From DATLRC01 sp035478435 (lineage in GTDB: Bacteria; Patescibacteriota; Saccharimonadia; Saccharimonadales; UBA4665), in contig DATIJT010000010.1 in the NCBI GenBank assembly GCA_035478435.1, forward strand, positions 1 to 51,634: a stretch of DNA of 51,634 nt, read 5' to 3'. Shown here piece by piece: positions 24,588 to 31,407 of the stretch (the first letter of the stretch is position 1; every line of letters begins with the position of its first letter). Made by a program: the position numbers and the translations under genes. The notes under the pieces were generated by a model. It searched no databases and had not been told where the DNA came from. It saw nothing but the letters and a program-made list of their open reading frames with translations.

Positions 24588-25193
24588 ATGGTTGAACAAC
24601 TCTTTGGGTCAAAAACTAGGGTCAAGCTGTTACAGCTTTTCTATAGTAACCCTAACCGCTCCTTCTACGTTCGCGAGATTACCCGTAAGATTGGTGAGCA
24701 AATCAATTCCGTCCGCCGCGAACTGTCTAACCTCTTAAGCATTGGCATCATCGTTTCCGACAACACTAATAACCGCTTATACTACGAAGTTAACCAGAAA
24801 TACGAATTCTACGAGCCACTCCGCACCATTTTTGGAGTAAGCGGTTCGAGCAAAAAAGCTAGCGCCAAGGCTAAAGCCATCAAATCCAACGAAGCCGAAG
24901 AGCTGAAAGCGCTCGGTCACATAGATTTCGCGGTCTTTACCGGCCAGTTCACTAGGGATGAGTCAGCTGGTGTTGACTTCTTAGTGGTGGGCGAAGTTAA
25001 CCCCAATGCCTTAGCCAAATACGTAGCCGAACTGGAAGCTAAAGAAAATAAAGAGATTCGCTACACCACCATGCGGCTAGATGATTTCAAGTATCGTCAG
25101 CAGATCAAAGACCGCTTTGTAACCGGCATAATGCAAGCTAAAAAACAAATCCTGACCGATCCACACGGCTTAGGTAGTCAACCGGAGGGCTAA
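24588..25193 (+). CDS. Winged-helix regulator fused to a nucleotidyltransferase-like domain
   Basis: The 201-aa product opens with VEQLFGSKTRVKLLQLFYSN, continuing into a winged helix (FYVREITRKIGEQINSVRRE, about residues 25-70). A Lys/Ala-rich linker follows (about 84-100), and then a domain with FTRDESAGVDFLVVGEVN, which resembles MNT-type minimal nucleotidyltransferases but lacks the GSxxxGxxxxxSDxD motif. The combination occurs in CPR genomes as putative transcription regulators. TACAAT (24576-24581) ends six bases before ATG, predicting a leaderless mRNA. The MBL-fold gene follows after four bases, so they are likely co-expressed. Confidence 0.75.
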   Translation: MVEQLFGSKTRVKLLQLFYSNPNRSFYVREITRKIGEQINSVRRELSNLLSIGIIVSDNTNNRLYYEVNQKYEFYEPLRTIFGVSGSSKKASAKAKAIKSNEAEELKALGHIDFAVFTGQFTRDESAGVDFLVVGEVNPNALAKYVAELEAKENKEIRYTTMRLDDFKYRQQIKDRFVTGIMQAKKQILTDPHGLGSQPEG

Positions 25194-25197
25194 AGGC

Positions 25198-25824
25198 GTG
25201 GATTTGCAGTTCTACGGTGCTAACTGTGTGAGCTTGACCTACAAAGGTACGCGCTTAGTTTTGGATGACAATCTAGCCGAATTAGGCGCTAAAAGTGTTA
25301 TAAAAGCCGGCGAAGTGGCGCTATATACCATGGCCCACGAGGCTCCAGCGGTCGAGGCAAAGATTGTCATTGACCAACCGGGCGAATACGAAATAGCCGA
25401 TATCTCAATCATTGGCATTGCCGCTAGGGCTCATATAGACGAAGAAGGTCAACACACAGCCACCATATATAAAGTCATCGCCGGTGACCTAAACGTGCTG
25501 TTTACCGGCCATGTGCACCCGGACCTTAGCGAAGATGAACTGGAAGCCATAGGCCTAGTAGACGTTATGTTCGTGCCTGTCGGTGGTAGCGGCTACACGC
25601 TTGACCCAGTCGGGGCGCTAAAAGTCATTAAAGAAGTCGAGCCAAAACTAATAATCCCAACCCACTATGCCGACAAAGTGCTTAAATACCCTATGCCACA
25701 ACTCGATTTAGAAGCCGCGCTTAAGGAGCTGGCTATGGAGCCGAAAGAAACGGTCGCCAAACTCCGCCTCAAGCCGGCCGAAGTAGGTGACATCACCCAA
25801 CTGTTAGTCTTAGAGCGCAGCTAG
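25198..25824 (+). CDS. MBL-fold protein (UlaG-like, Lactamase_B_3) with missing metal ligands
   Basis: The 208-aa product has the fold markers LQFYGANCVSLTYKGTRLVLDD, IVIDQPGEYEIADISIIGIA, VLFTGHVHP and KLIIPTHYADK of UlaG-like metallo-beta-lactamase proteins. The classic HxHxDH segment is reduced to TMAHEAPAV, so binding of two metals is doubtful. It may have kept a structural or non-hydrolytic role. The start is GTG 25198 with GGAGGGC before it (in the end of the upstream gene). Its stop overlaps the convergent C39-like gene. Confidence 0.75.
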   Translation: MDLQFYGANCVSLTYKGTRLVLDDNLAELGAKSVIKAGEVALYTMAHEAPAVEAKIVIDQPGEYEIADISIIGIAARAHIDEEGQHTATIYKVIAGDLNVLFTGHVHPDLSEDELEAIGLVDVMFVPVGGSGYTLDPVGALKVIKEVEPKLIIPTHYADKVLKYPMPQLDLEAALKELAMEPKETVAKLRLKPAEVGDITQLLVLERS

Positions 25825-26456
25825 TCTTCTATCCAGTAACGGGCTAACTCCGGATCGTTAAGCGAATCAAAAGTTTGCCGAAAATGCTTAAGGGTCTCTC
25901 GGCGCTTTTCTCCATCCCAACCACGATTGGGATCGTGAAAAACGACGTGAGTGTCGGTAATGTCTAAAAGCACCACTCGGTGAGGGTAAAAGCCTTCCTG
26001 TTTATTTAAGGCAGCGGAGTTTAGCGTTAGGTCACAAATACCTGGTGCCCTGAACTCCCTGACTACATCTTCCCAAGTAGGCTTTTTCCTAACATAGGTA
26101 AAATTAGGATGTTCAAACATCTGACTAATATACTCACTCTCCGACTCCACATCAAAAGTGTTGTCCTTGTAGAAAGTAAATTCTTGAGGTGAAGCTGAAG
26201 TCTGCAGCCCGGCTAAACCGTTTTTTGCCCAAGCCTGATAATCAATAGTGTCGTAATCTACTATATGAATACCCTGGTTCATTAACCATTCCCACACCTG
26301 AAATCCCCAAACAACATATCCCTCTTTCCAATCGGCTATCTTGGACAGTTGTTCGAAGGTGACCTTTTTGTTAGGTAAAAGGTATTGCGCCACCATGGTA
26401 TAGCAGGCTAATGCGCAAGCATTGCCCGGATTACCGTAGTAAGGCACTTGTTTCAT
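25821..26456 (-). CDS. C39-like cysteine peptidase family protein
   Basis: The 211-aa product starts MKQVPYYGNPGNACALACYTM, with a candidate catalytic Cys at 14 or 18, and ends with EGFYPHRVVLLDITDTHVVF followed by HDPN, giving His and Asp as in papain-like C39 domains. There is no signal peptide or membrane helix, so it is predicted to be cytoplasmic and not part of a transporter. The substrate is unknown. It is a single gene, convergent with the MBL gene. Confidence 0.7.
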   Translation of the reverse strand: MKQVPYYGNPGNACALACYTMVAQYLLPNKKVTFEQLSKIADWKEGYVVWGFQVWEWLMNQGIHIVDYDTIDYQAWAKNGLAGLQTSASPQEFTFYKDNTFDVESESEYISQMFEHPNFTYVRKKPTWEDVVREFRAPGICDLTLNSAALNKQEGFYPHRVVLLDITDTHVVFHDPNRGWDGEKRRETLKHFRQTFDSLNDPELARYWIED

Positions 26457-26495
26457 GCTAATAGTTTAGCAATTTACGTCCCGAAAAGAGCTTAT

Positions 26496-26696
26496 TTACT
26501 TAACAGGAGTTAAAAGACCCTTTTTCTTGAGGGTGCGGAGGGCTTGGGTGCTGACCTTAACAGTTACTTTTTTGCCGTCAACCATTAAAGTCTTAGTCTG
26601 AAGGTTAGGCTTCCAAACTTTCTTGGTGTGGCGCTGAGAAAAGCTGACATTATTGCCATACTGCTTGCCTTTGCCGGTGATGTCACACTTTTGCAT
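26496..26696 (-). CDS. rpmB: Ribosomal protein bL28
   Basis: A 66-aa protein starting MQKCDITGKGKQYGNNVSFS and continuing with HTKKVWKPNLQTKTL, as in bL28. One Cys of a former zinc site remains. The length is normal for the family. The RBS AAGGAAAG precedes the ATG. Confidence 0.97.
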   Translation of the reverse strand: MQKCDITGKGKQYGNNVSFSQRHTKKVWKPNLQTKTLMVDGKKVTVKVSTQALRTLKKKGLLTPVK

Positions 26697-26736
26697 AAGT
26701 TACTTTCCTTAGATTCAAGGTGTTATTGTAGCGGAT

Positions 26737-27231
26737 TTAAGTATCTAGGTCAACCTTATTAAGAAGAGATCTCTGATCTGATGACAAAGCTTCTAGCAAT
26801 TGCTTAACCGAACGCTTGCTCAGGGGGTCAATAAAGGTTGGGTCTAAATCGCAGATTGGTTGGAGCACGAAGTCTCTTTCTGCAAAACGGGGGTGGGGAA
26901 TGACAAGGTTGTCTTGTTGGACCACTGAGTCGTTGTAAAAGATGATGTCTATATCGATCTCGCGCGGTCCCCAGCGGAATCGTTCCACCCGTCCGACTTG
27001 CTCCTCCACCTCTTTGACAAACTTCAGAAGCTCTGCTGGATCTAGGACTGTCTCGCCACTAACGGCGGTATTAATGAAATCCGGCTGGTCGGTGTACCCG
27101 ACGGCTTTCGAAGCGTAGAGCGGGGCGCACTGAATCTTATCAACAGAGCTTTGGAGCAATTCTATAGCCTGTTCGATATTGGCTTTAGGGTTGCCGACGT
27201 TTGCGCCCAATGCCAGATAAACAATAGCCAT
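26737..27231 (-). CDS. folK: 6-hydroxymethyl-7,8-dihydropterin pyrophosphokinase
   Basis: The 164-aa protein shows YLALGANVGNPKANIEQAIE at the N-terminus, ASKAVGYTDQPDFINTAV in the pterin-binding part and the signature FRWGPREIDIDIIFYND, all typical of HPPK. It transfers pyrophosphate from ATP to hydroxymethyl-dihydropterin, giving the substrate of FolP. AGAGG precedes the ATG. The gene is divergent from folP with only 22 bases between start codons, so they share a regulatory region. Confidence 0.96.
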   Translation of the reverse strand: MAIVYLALGANVGNPKANIEQAIELLQSSVDKIQCAPLYASKAVGYTDQPDFINTAVSGETVLDPAELLKFVKEVEEQVGRVERFRWGPREIDIDIIFYNDSVVQQDNLVIPHPRFAERDFVLQPICDLDPTFIDPLSKRSVKQLLEALSSDQRSLLNKVDLDT

Positions 27232-27253
27232 CCTCTGATGTTATCATGGGCCT

Positions 27254-28015
27254 ATGGTAAAACTGGTAGGGATCTTGAATATTACCCCCGATAGCTTCAG
27301 CGATGGTGGGAAGTTTGTTGATCCTAAGGCTGCGCTAGCTCAAGCTGAGCAATTATTTAAAGACGGAGCTAGCCTTGTAGATGTTGGTGCGGAGAGTACT
27401 CGCCCAGGAGCTGTAGCGTTAACTGATGAGGAAGAGTGGCGCCGCCTGGAGCCTATTTTGCCGGTGCTGATGCGGCGTTACCCTGGCCGGGTATCCTTAG
27501 ATACTTACCATCCCGCCACGGCGGCTAGAGCTTTAAAAATCAGCCCGGTGATAATCAATGACGTAACGGGGATGAACAATCCGGCTATGGAGGAGGCAGT
27601 AGCTAAATATAAACCCCTCTGTATCGTTAGCCATCTTCCAGGTCAGGATATTCAAGCGGCTCACCAGGGACAACTTGTAGACAGTTTGGAAAGGGTCAAA
27701 GCTGAGCTTTTGGACAGAGCGGCCTTGCTTCAATCTAAGGGGCTGGCTAAAGACCGGATAATCCTTGACCCCGGCATTGGTTTTGGCAAAACACCGGAAC
27801 TAAACTGGCAGTTGCTGCGTTTCGCCGAACAAGTGCCGGACTATAAAGTGATGATTGGCTATTCGCGCAAGCGTTTCCTGGGGGAAAACCGCATGGAACT
27901 GGAGCCTAGCCTGGAAGCAGGCAAGATTGCCATAGCTTCTGGCGTGGCCTATTTACGAGTTCATGATGTCGCCGGCCACCGAGCTTTACTCGAGTCTTTG
28001 TCATTCCGGACTTGA
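27254..28015 (+). CDS. folP: Dihydropteroate synthase
   Basis: The 253-aa enzyme has GILNITPDSFSDGGKF, DVGAESTRPGA, VSLDTYHP, IINDVTGM, ILDPGIGFGKT and MIGYSRKRFLG, which together define DHPS. It joins pterin pyrophosphate and p-aminobenzoate. TATCAT (27242-27247) ends six bases before the ATG, so the mRNA is probably leaderless. The last four codons and the stop lie inside a REP-type palindrome that begins at 28000, so the original C-terminus was replaced. No other folate genes are seen here apart from folK. Confidence 0.96.
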   Translation: MVKLVGILNITPDSFSDGGKFVDPKAALAQAEQLFKDGASLVDVGAESTRPGAVALTDEEEWRRLEPILPVLMRRYPGRVSLDTYHPATAARALKISPVIINDVTGMNNPAMEEAVAKYKPLCIVSHLPGQDIQAAHQGQLVDSLERVKAELLDRAALLQSKGLAKDRIILDPGIGFGKTPELNWQLLRFAEQVPDYKVMIGYSRKRFLGENRMELEPSLEAGKIAIASGVAYLRVHDVAGHRALLESLSFRT

Positions 28016-28205
28016 TCCGGAATCCAGTCAAGATCTCCTTTGTTCTTTCCAAGAACCAAGCTCATTACTTTTTGACCAGCAAAAAGTAATACAAAAAGCT
28101 GGCAGGCGACTGAAAAACTGGATTGCCACCAGATACCAGCAACTGGCTGTGCGGCCAGAACTCCCCCGGTCGGTTCCAATTAGTATTCTCAAGGAGAATT
28201 GGAAC
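28000..28205. repeat. REP-type palindrome and decayed repeat tract after folP
   Basis: 28000-28029 reads as a 'cattccgga...tccggaat' REP palindrome (ATTCCGGA/TCCGGAAT) of the same class as the arms at 2772 and 3096. The following ~140 bp has no gene but keeps fragments such as AAAAACTGGATTGCCAC that resemble further REP sequence. A hairpin GTTCCAATT/AATTGGAAC at 28173-28205 closes it. The remaining bases up to 28346 show only the promoter of the next gene. Confidence 0.6.
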
Positions 28206-28346
28206 TAAACTGGCCGCAATGACTCAGCCAGCCGCTGATTGGCAGCATCTGTTTTTCAGAGCCTGTAGGAACCCCATTTGTTTGAGTCCATAATCAATGC
28301 GGTAAATAGGAAACGGAAAATAGAAAAAGCTTTATACTAAAGTCAT

Positions 28347-28961
28347 ATGTTTGGTGATTTATCTGGTTTGCAGCTGTTGATGCTACTTGTGGCTATATTG
28401 GTCTCGATGGTTGTCCACGAGAGCATGCACGCTTATGTTGGCTACAAACTAGGCGATGACACGGCGCGCTTGATGGGCAGGATCAGCCTGAACCCCTTAA
28501 GGCATATAGACCCGTTCGCCACGGTATTGCTGCCAATCATCACGCTGCTAGCCTTCCACGCGCCGATATTGGCTGCCAAACCGGTGCCGTTTAACCCCGC
28601 TCAGGTCAAATGGGATGAGTACGGCGCGGCGCTGATAGCGGCGGCCGGACCGTTTTCTAACCTGTTCATGGCCATAGTTGTCGCGTTTTTTACTCGGTTT
28701 GTGGCCAGTGGCACGCTGGTGGCCGATTTTTTGGGTATATTCATAGTCATCAACGTTGCCCTGTTTGTCTTCAATATGTTGCCTATACCACCACTCGATG
28801 GTTCGCGGGTGTTCTACGCGTTCGCGCCTGAACCTGTTCAGCGGGTTATGGAGCAGATTGAGCCATACGGCTTGTTCATTGTGTTCGGCCTGGTGATATT
28901 CGGCGGCTTGAGCTCCCTAATAATTCACCTTAACGATAGTATCCTTCGACTTTTGCCATAG
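28347..28961 (+). CDS. Site-2 protease family membrane metalloprotease (M50)
   Basis: The 204-aa protein has four to five transmembrane helices. The zinc site HESMH is at residues 24-28 in the first helix, and the third ligand lies in PIPPLDGSRV (about 145-154). N-terminal and central segments (GRISLNPLRHIDPFATVLLP) match the small M50 type found in many bacteria, without a PDZ domain. It should cut transmembrane substrates within the bilayer. TATACT (28333-28338) ends eight bases before ATG 28347, predicting a leaderless mRNA. Confidence 0.93.
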   Translation: MFGDLSGLQLLMLLVAILVSMVVHESMHAYVGYKLGDDTARLMGRISLNPLRHIDPFATVLLPIITLLAFHAPILAAKPVPFNPAQVKWDEYGAALIAAAGPFSNLFMAIVVAFFTRFVASGTLVADFLGIFIVINVALFVFNMLPIPPLDGSRVFYAFAPEPVQRVMEQIEPYGLFIVFGLVIFGGLSSLIIHLNDSILRLLP

Positions 28962-28963
28962 CG

Positions 28964-28969
28964 TATAAT
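28964..28969 (+). promoter_or_regulatory. -10 box of the ncRNA gene
   Basis: TATAAT eight bases before the first base of the closing stem of the RNA at 28977. It lies directly after the stop codon of the protease gene. Confidence 0.75.
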
Positions 28970-28976
28970 AAAGATT

Positions 28977-29157
28977 GGTCGGGTATCCGCCTAAGGCGGA
29001 TCGCCGAGCGAATGATTATCTGATACTAGTCATTAGGGAGCCTAAGATTTGTCAGCGCCGTGGCGCTGACGTGCGGGCACCCACCTGGGTTATCTCAGGT
29101 AAATCAACTCGGCCCCGACAACTAAAGAGTCTTAGGATCTAGCCTAGGGCTTTTTAT
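28977..29157 (+). ncRNA. Structured non-coding RNA, 6S RNA considered
   Basis: After TATAAT, GUCGGG (28978-28983) pairs with CCCGAC (29114-29119). A side hairpin AUCCGCC/GGCGGAU follows, then GCCGAG (29003-29008) pairs with CUCGGC (29108-29113). Inside are a hairpin AAUGA/UCAUU, a stem GGGAGCC/GGGCACCC capped by GUCAGCGCC/GGCGCUGAC, and a hairpin ACCUG/CAGGU. The gene ends with a terminator AGUCUUAGG/CCUAGGGCU plus U-run (29128-29157). Length (~180) and the GCACCCACCUG segment recall 6S RNA, but the branched core is not the usual 6S rod, so the class is open. There is no reading frame with a start and RBS. Confidence 0.75.
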
Positions 29158-29277
29158 TTGATAAAACAGACAACTCCAAGACCAGAGCTATGCTTGACAT
29201 ATCTGTAAGTGTGTGCTATTTTATAACTAGTTTTGAAGAAGAAAATCTAAAAACAAAGTATAAGGATACCCATTATT

Positions 29278-29850
29278 ATGAGCAAGCAAGAACTTACCAA
29301 AGCAACCAAAGAACGCGTCCCAAGAGCGCTTACTGGATTAAAAACATCACTGCGTCGAGCTGGGGCAATGCTTGTAAGGGGCCCTGAGCAAGTACGTAAA
29401 CAAGAGGCATACGAAAAAGCAAAAGCTAGTTTTGGTGAAACAATCAGCGGACTTAACTTAAATCCGTCAAAGCCTTTTGAAGCGGTATATACCCCTGAAG
29501 ATGCTGACAAAAAAGAAGTTGCAATTTATTTTAATGCGGACGAGCAGACACTGGACATTGAAACTCGTATTAACCCGAACGGCAAGCTAAATGCTGGTCA
29601 TAGGTGGAGTCATGACTCGTATAAAATTACATTTGAAGATTCAGATTCACCAGCTATTGTTGACACTGAGGGCACAATGTACACTTATAAGCGAGATACT
29701 TTGAGAGGTGAAGAGATAGCGACACCTTACAGGCAACTCTACTACGTAACGGCAACTAAAGTTTATGAACACGCAACTGAAGCTGTAACAGCGCTACTCC
29801 AGGGGCAAACTACGGGTGAAACTGCGCTTACTCAACTAACAGAGGCTTAA
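29278..29850 (+). CDS. Hypothetical protein, 190 aa
   Basis: Unrecognised. The first ~60 residues are basic and helical (KATKERVPRALTGLKTSLRR). Residues about 70-165 look like a beta-rich domain (KEVAIYFNADEQTLDIETRI and YKITFEDSDSPAIVDTEGTM), and a helix ends the protein. There is no signal peptide or membrane segment. AAGGA at 29262-29266 may serve as RBS for ATG 29278. The composition is more AT-rich than that of its neighbours. Confidence 0.65.
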   Translation: MSKQELTKATKERVPRALTGLKTSLRRAGAMLVRGPEQVRKQEAYEKAKASFGETISGLNLNPSKPFEAVYTPEDADKKEVAIYFNADEQTLDIETRINPNGKLNAGHRWSHDSYKITFEDSDSPAIVDTEGTMYTYKRDTLRGEEIATPYRQLYYVTATKVYEHATEAVTALLQGQTTGETALTQLTEA

Positions 29851-29892
29851 AACCCCCTACTCAATACTGGTCTTTTTAAAGATATAGAGTGC

Positions 29893-29898
29893 TATAAT
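29893..29898 (+). promoter_or_regulatory. -10 box of tRNA-Pro
   Basis: TATAAT 15 bases before the tRNA 5' end. No clear -35 is seen. Confidence 0.7.
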
Positions 29899-29913
29899 TT
29901 GATGGCACTTTGA

Positions 29914-29989
29914 CGGGGTGTAGCGCAGTTGGTAGCGCGTACGGCTGGGGGCCGTGAGGTCGCAGGTTCAAGTCCTGTCACCCCGACCA
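29914..29989 (+). tRNA. tRNA-Pro (anticodon GGG)
   Basis: CGGGGTG pairs with CACCCCG, the D arm is AGCGCAGTTGGTAGCGC, and the anticodon loop CTGGGGG gives GGG. The T arm is CAGGTTCAAGTCCTG and CCA is encoded. Confidence 0.96.
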
Positions 29990-30013
29990 TGCTAAGATAG
30001 AGTAGACCTCTTT

Positions 30014-30154
30014 CCTAATAAGAACTTGGAGTGTGAAATAATGATTCTTGAGCGAAACCAACAAGACATGACAAAGCGTAACCTATGTTACGGTGCGAAG
30101 GGTTTTGTCTGGTTGCAGCCAAGAAGGGTATTTCATGAACTAGGAGTTATTAGG
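30014..30154 (+). repeat. Structured palindromic element G
   Basis: CCTAATAA at 30014 pairs with TTATTAGG at 30147-30154, GAAATA with TATTTC, ACCAACAAGAC with TTTTGTCTGGT, and the centre is the hairpin CGTAACCTATGTTACG. An internal loop reads GAGCGAAA on the left, comparable with AAGCGAAA in element A. The right end carries AGGAGAG, which serves as the RBS of the next gene. It is the most divergent copy of the family in the window. Confidence 0.6.
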
Positions 30155-30166
30155 AGAGAAGTCTAA

Positions 30167-30850
30167 ATGTGGCAGGAAACAAAAGAGGGGTTGTATAGAG
30201 AATTTAGCTTCAAAGACTTCGCGGAAGCCTTTAGTTTTATGAAGCAAGTGGCCCATGCGGCTGAAGCTCAAAACCACCACCCTATCTGGAAAAACGACTG
30301 GAATAAGGTAGAAATTTGGCTGAATGCCCACTCCGAAGGTGGCGCTATTACTGCCAAAGACCATCAGCTTGCCGAAACTATAGACAAGATTCTGGAGACC
30401 CAGGGCAATAAACTGGCGGACGTGATAGAAAAGGTAGAACGCGTAAAGATGTTCGCCGACGGTGGCTCCAGGGGTAATCCTGGCCCCAGCGCCAGCGGCT
30501 TAGTAGTGTTGGACATGAACGATAAAGTTCTGGTAGAGAAGGGCGTCTACCTAGGAGTCACTACCAACAATCAAGCCGAATACACCGCTCTCAAACTAGG
30601 CTTAGAAGAGGCCCACCGTATGGGAGCTAAGGAAGTCGAGGTTTATATGGACAGTCTGCTGGTGGTGAACCAGATGAAAGGCATCTTCAAGATCCGCAAC
30701 CGCGACCTCTGGCCTATCCACGATGCTATCAAGCAACTAGCTACTCAATTTAAGCGTATTAATTATCAGCATGTACCAAGGGAGCTGAACAAGCTGGCCG
30801 ACGCGGCAGTCAACAAAGCCCTCGACAAAGAGCTCGGCATCACACTTTAG
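30167..30850 (+). CDS. Fusion of pterin-4a-carbinolamine dehydratase-like domain and RNase HI
   Basis: The 227-aa protein has two parts. Residues 1-85 match the DCoH/PCD fold: FSFKDFAEAFSFMKQVAHAA, EAQNHHPIWKNDWNKVEIWL and SEGGAITAKDHQLAETID, with the HH-P active-site motif. Residues about 92-225 are RNase HI of the short bacterial type: MFADGGSRGNPGPSASGLVV (Asp), NNQAEYTALKLGLE (Glu), VEVYMDSLLVVNQMKG (Asp) and PRELNKLADAAVNKAL (Asp). All four metal ligands are present, so RNA in RNA-DNA hybrids should be cut. The role of the pterin domain here is unknown; it may serve as a dimerisation module. AGGAGAG is placed ten bases before the ATG. Confidence 0.92.
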   Translation: MWQETKEGLYREFSFKDFAEAFSFMKQVAHAAEAQNHHPIWKNDWNKVEIWLNAHSEGGAITAKDHQLAETIDKILETQGNKLADVIEKVERVKMFADGGSRGNPGPSASGLVVLDMNDKVLVEKGVYLGVTTNNQAEYTALKLGLEEAHRMGAKEVEVYMDSLLVVNQMKGIFKIRNRDLWPIHDAIKQLATQFKRINYQHVPRELNKLADAAVNKALDKELGITL

Positions 30851-30936
30851 ATTTTTAGGTCAAATAGCTTCGGCTAAACGAGAGCTCAGTGCTTGCAATA
30901 AAATGACTGATCGGACAATTAATTGGTTAAAGGGGA

Positions 30937-30974
30937 ATTTAAAAAAGCTTTGACTGTTCAAAGCTTTTTTAAAT
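30937..30974. terminator. Bidirectional terminator between the RNase H fusion gene and rnpB
   Basis: ATTTAAAAAAGCTTTGA pairs perfectly over 17 bp with 30958-30974, loop CTGT. T-runs lie on both strands, so it can end both converging transcripts. Confidence 0.9.
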
Positions 30975-31334
30975 GCCAGATTATCTGTAAGCCGGGTTCT
31001 GTTTAGCTGATCATCTATCTAGATCTGCGATTGCTCGCAGATTCAAGCGGTTCTTGTGATGAAACCTTAGCGGGACACTTCGAGCTTTAAGGCTCTCGGG
31101 ATCCATCTCCTTGCAGCAGACAGGGTTTACCATTTTCCATCGTCACCGATAGAAATTGCGGGCTCTTACCCCGCTCTTTTCACCTTTGCCCAGCTTCCTT
31201 GCAGGAGGCCGGGTAGTTTAGTTTCTGTGGCACTTTCCCTAGGGTCGCCCCCGGTTGCCGTTAGCAACTGTCTTTCCCTTTGCTGCCCGGACTTTCCTCG
31301 TACATTGCTGCACGTAATCAGCCGATAATCTGGC
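30975..31334 (-). ncRNA. rnpB: RNase P RNA, type A-like
   Basis: On the minus strand the RNA opens and closes with GCCAGATTATC/GATAATCTGGC. It contains the conserved GAGGAAAGTCCGGGC and, near the 3' end, ACAGAACCCGGCTTA, which are the universal P4-region markers of bacterial RNase P RNA. A TATAAT box (31342-31347 on this strand) lies eight bases upstream. The length (~360) is usual. It processes the 5' ends of tRNAs. Confidence 0.97.
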
Positions 31335-31407
31335 AAGAACTATTATAACACATTTTTAATTTGCTTAAGCTTGCACATAAGTTAGTCAATTGTCAGACTA
31401 AAGGTAG

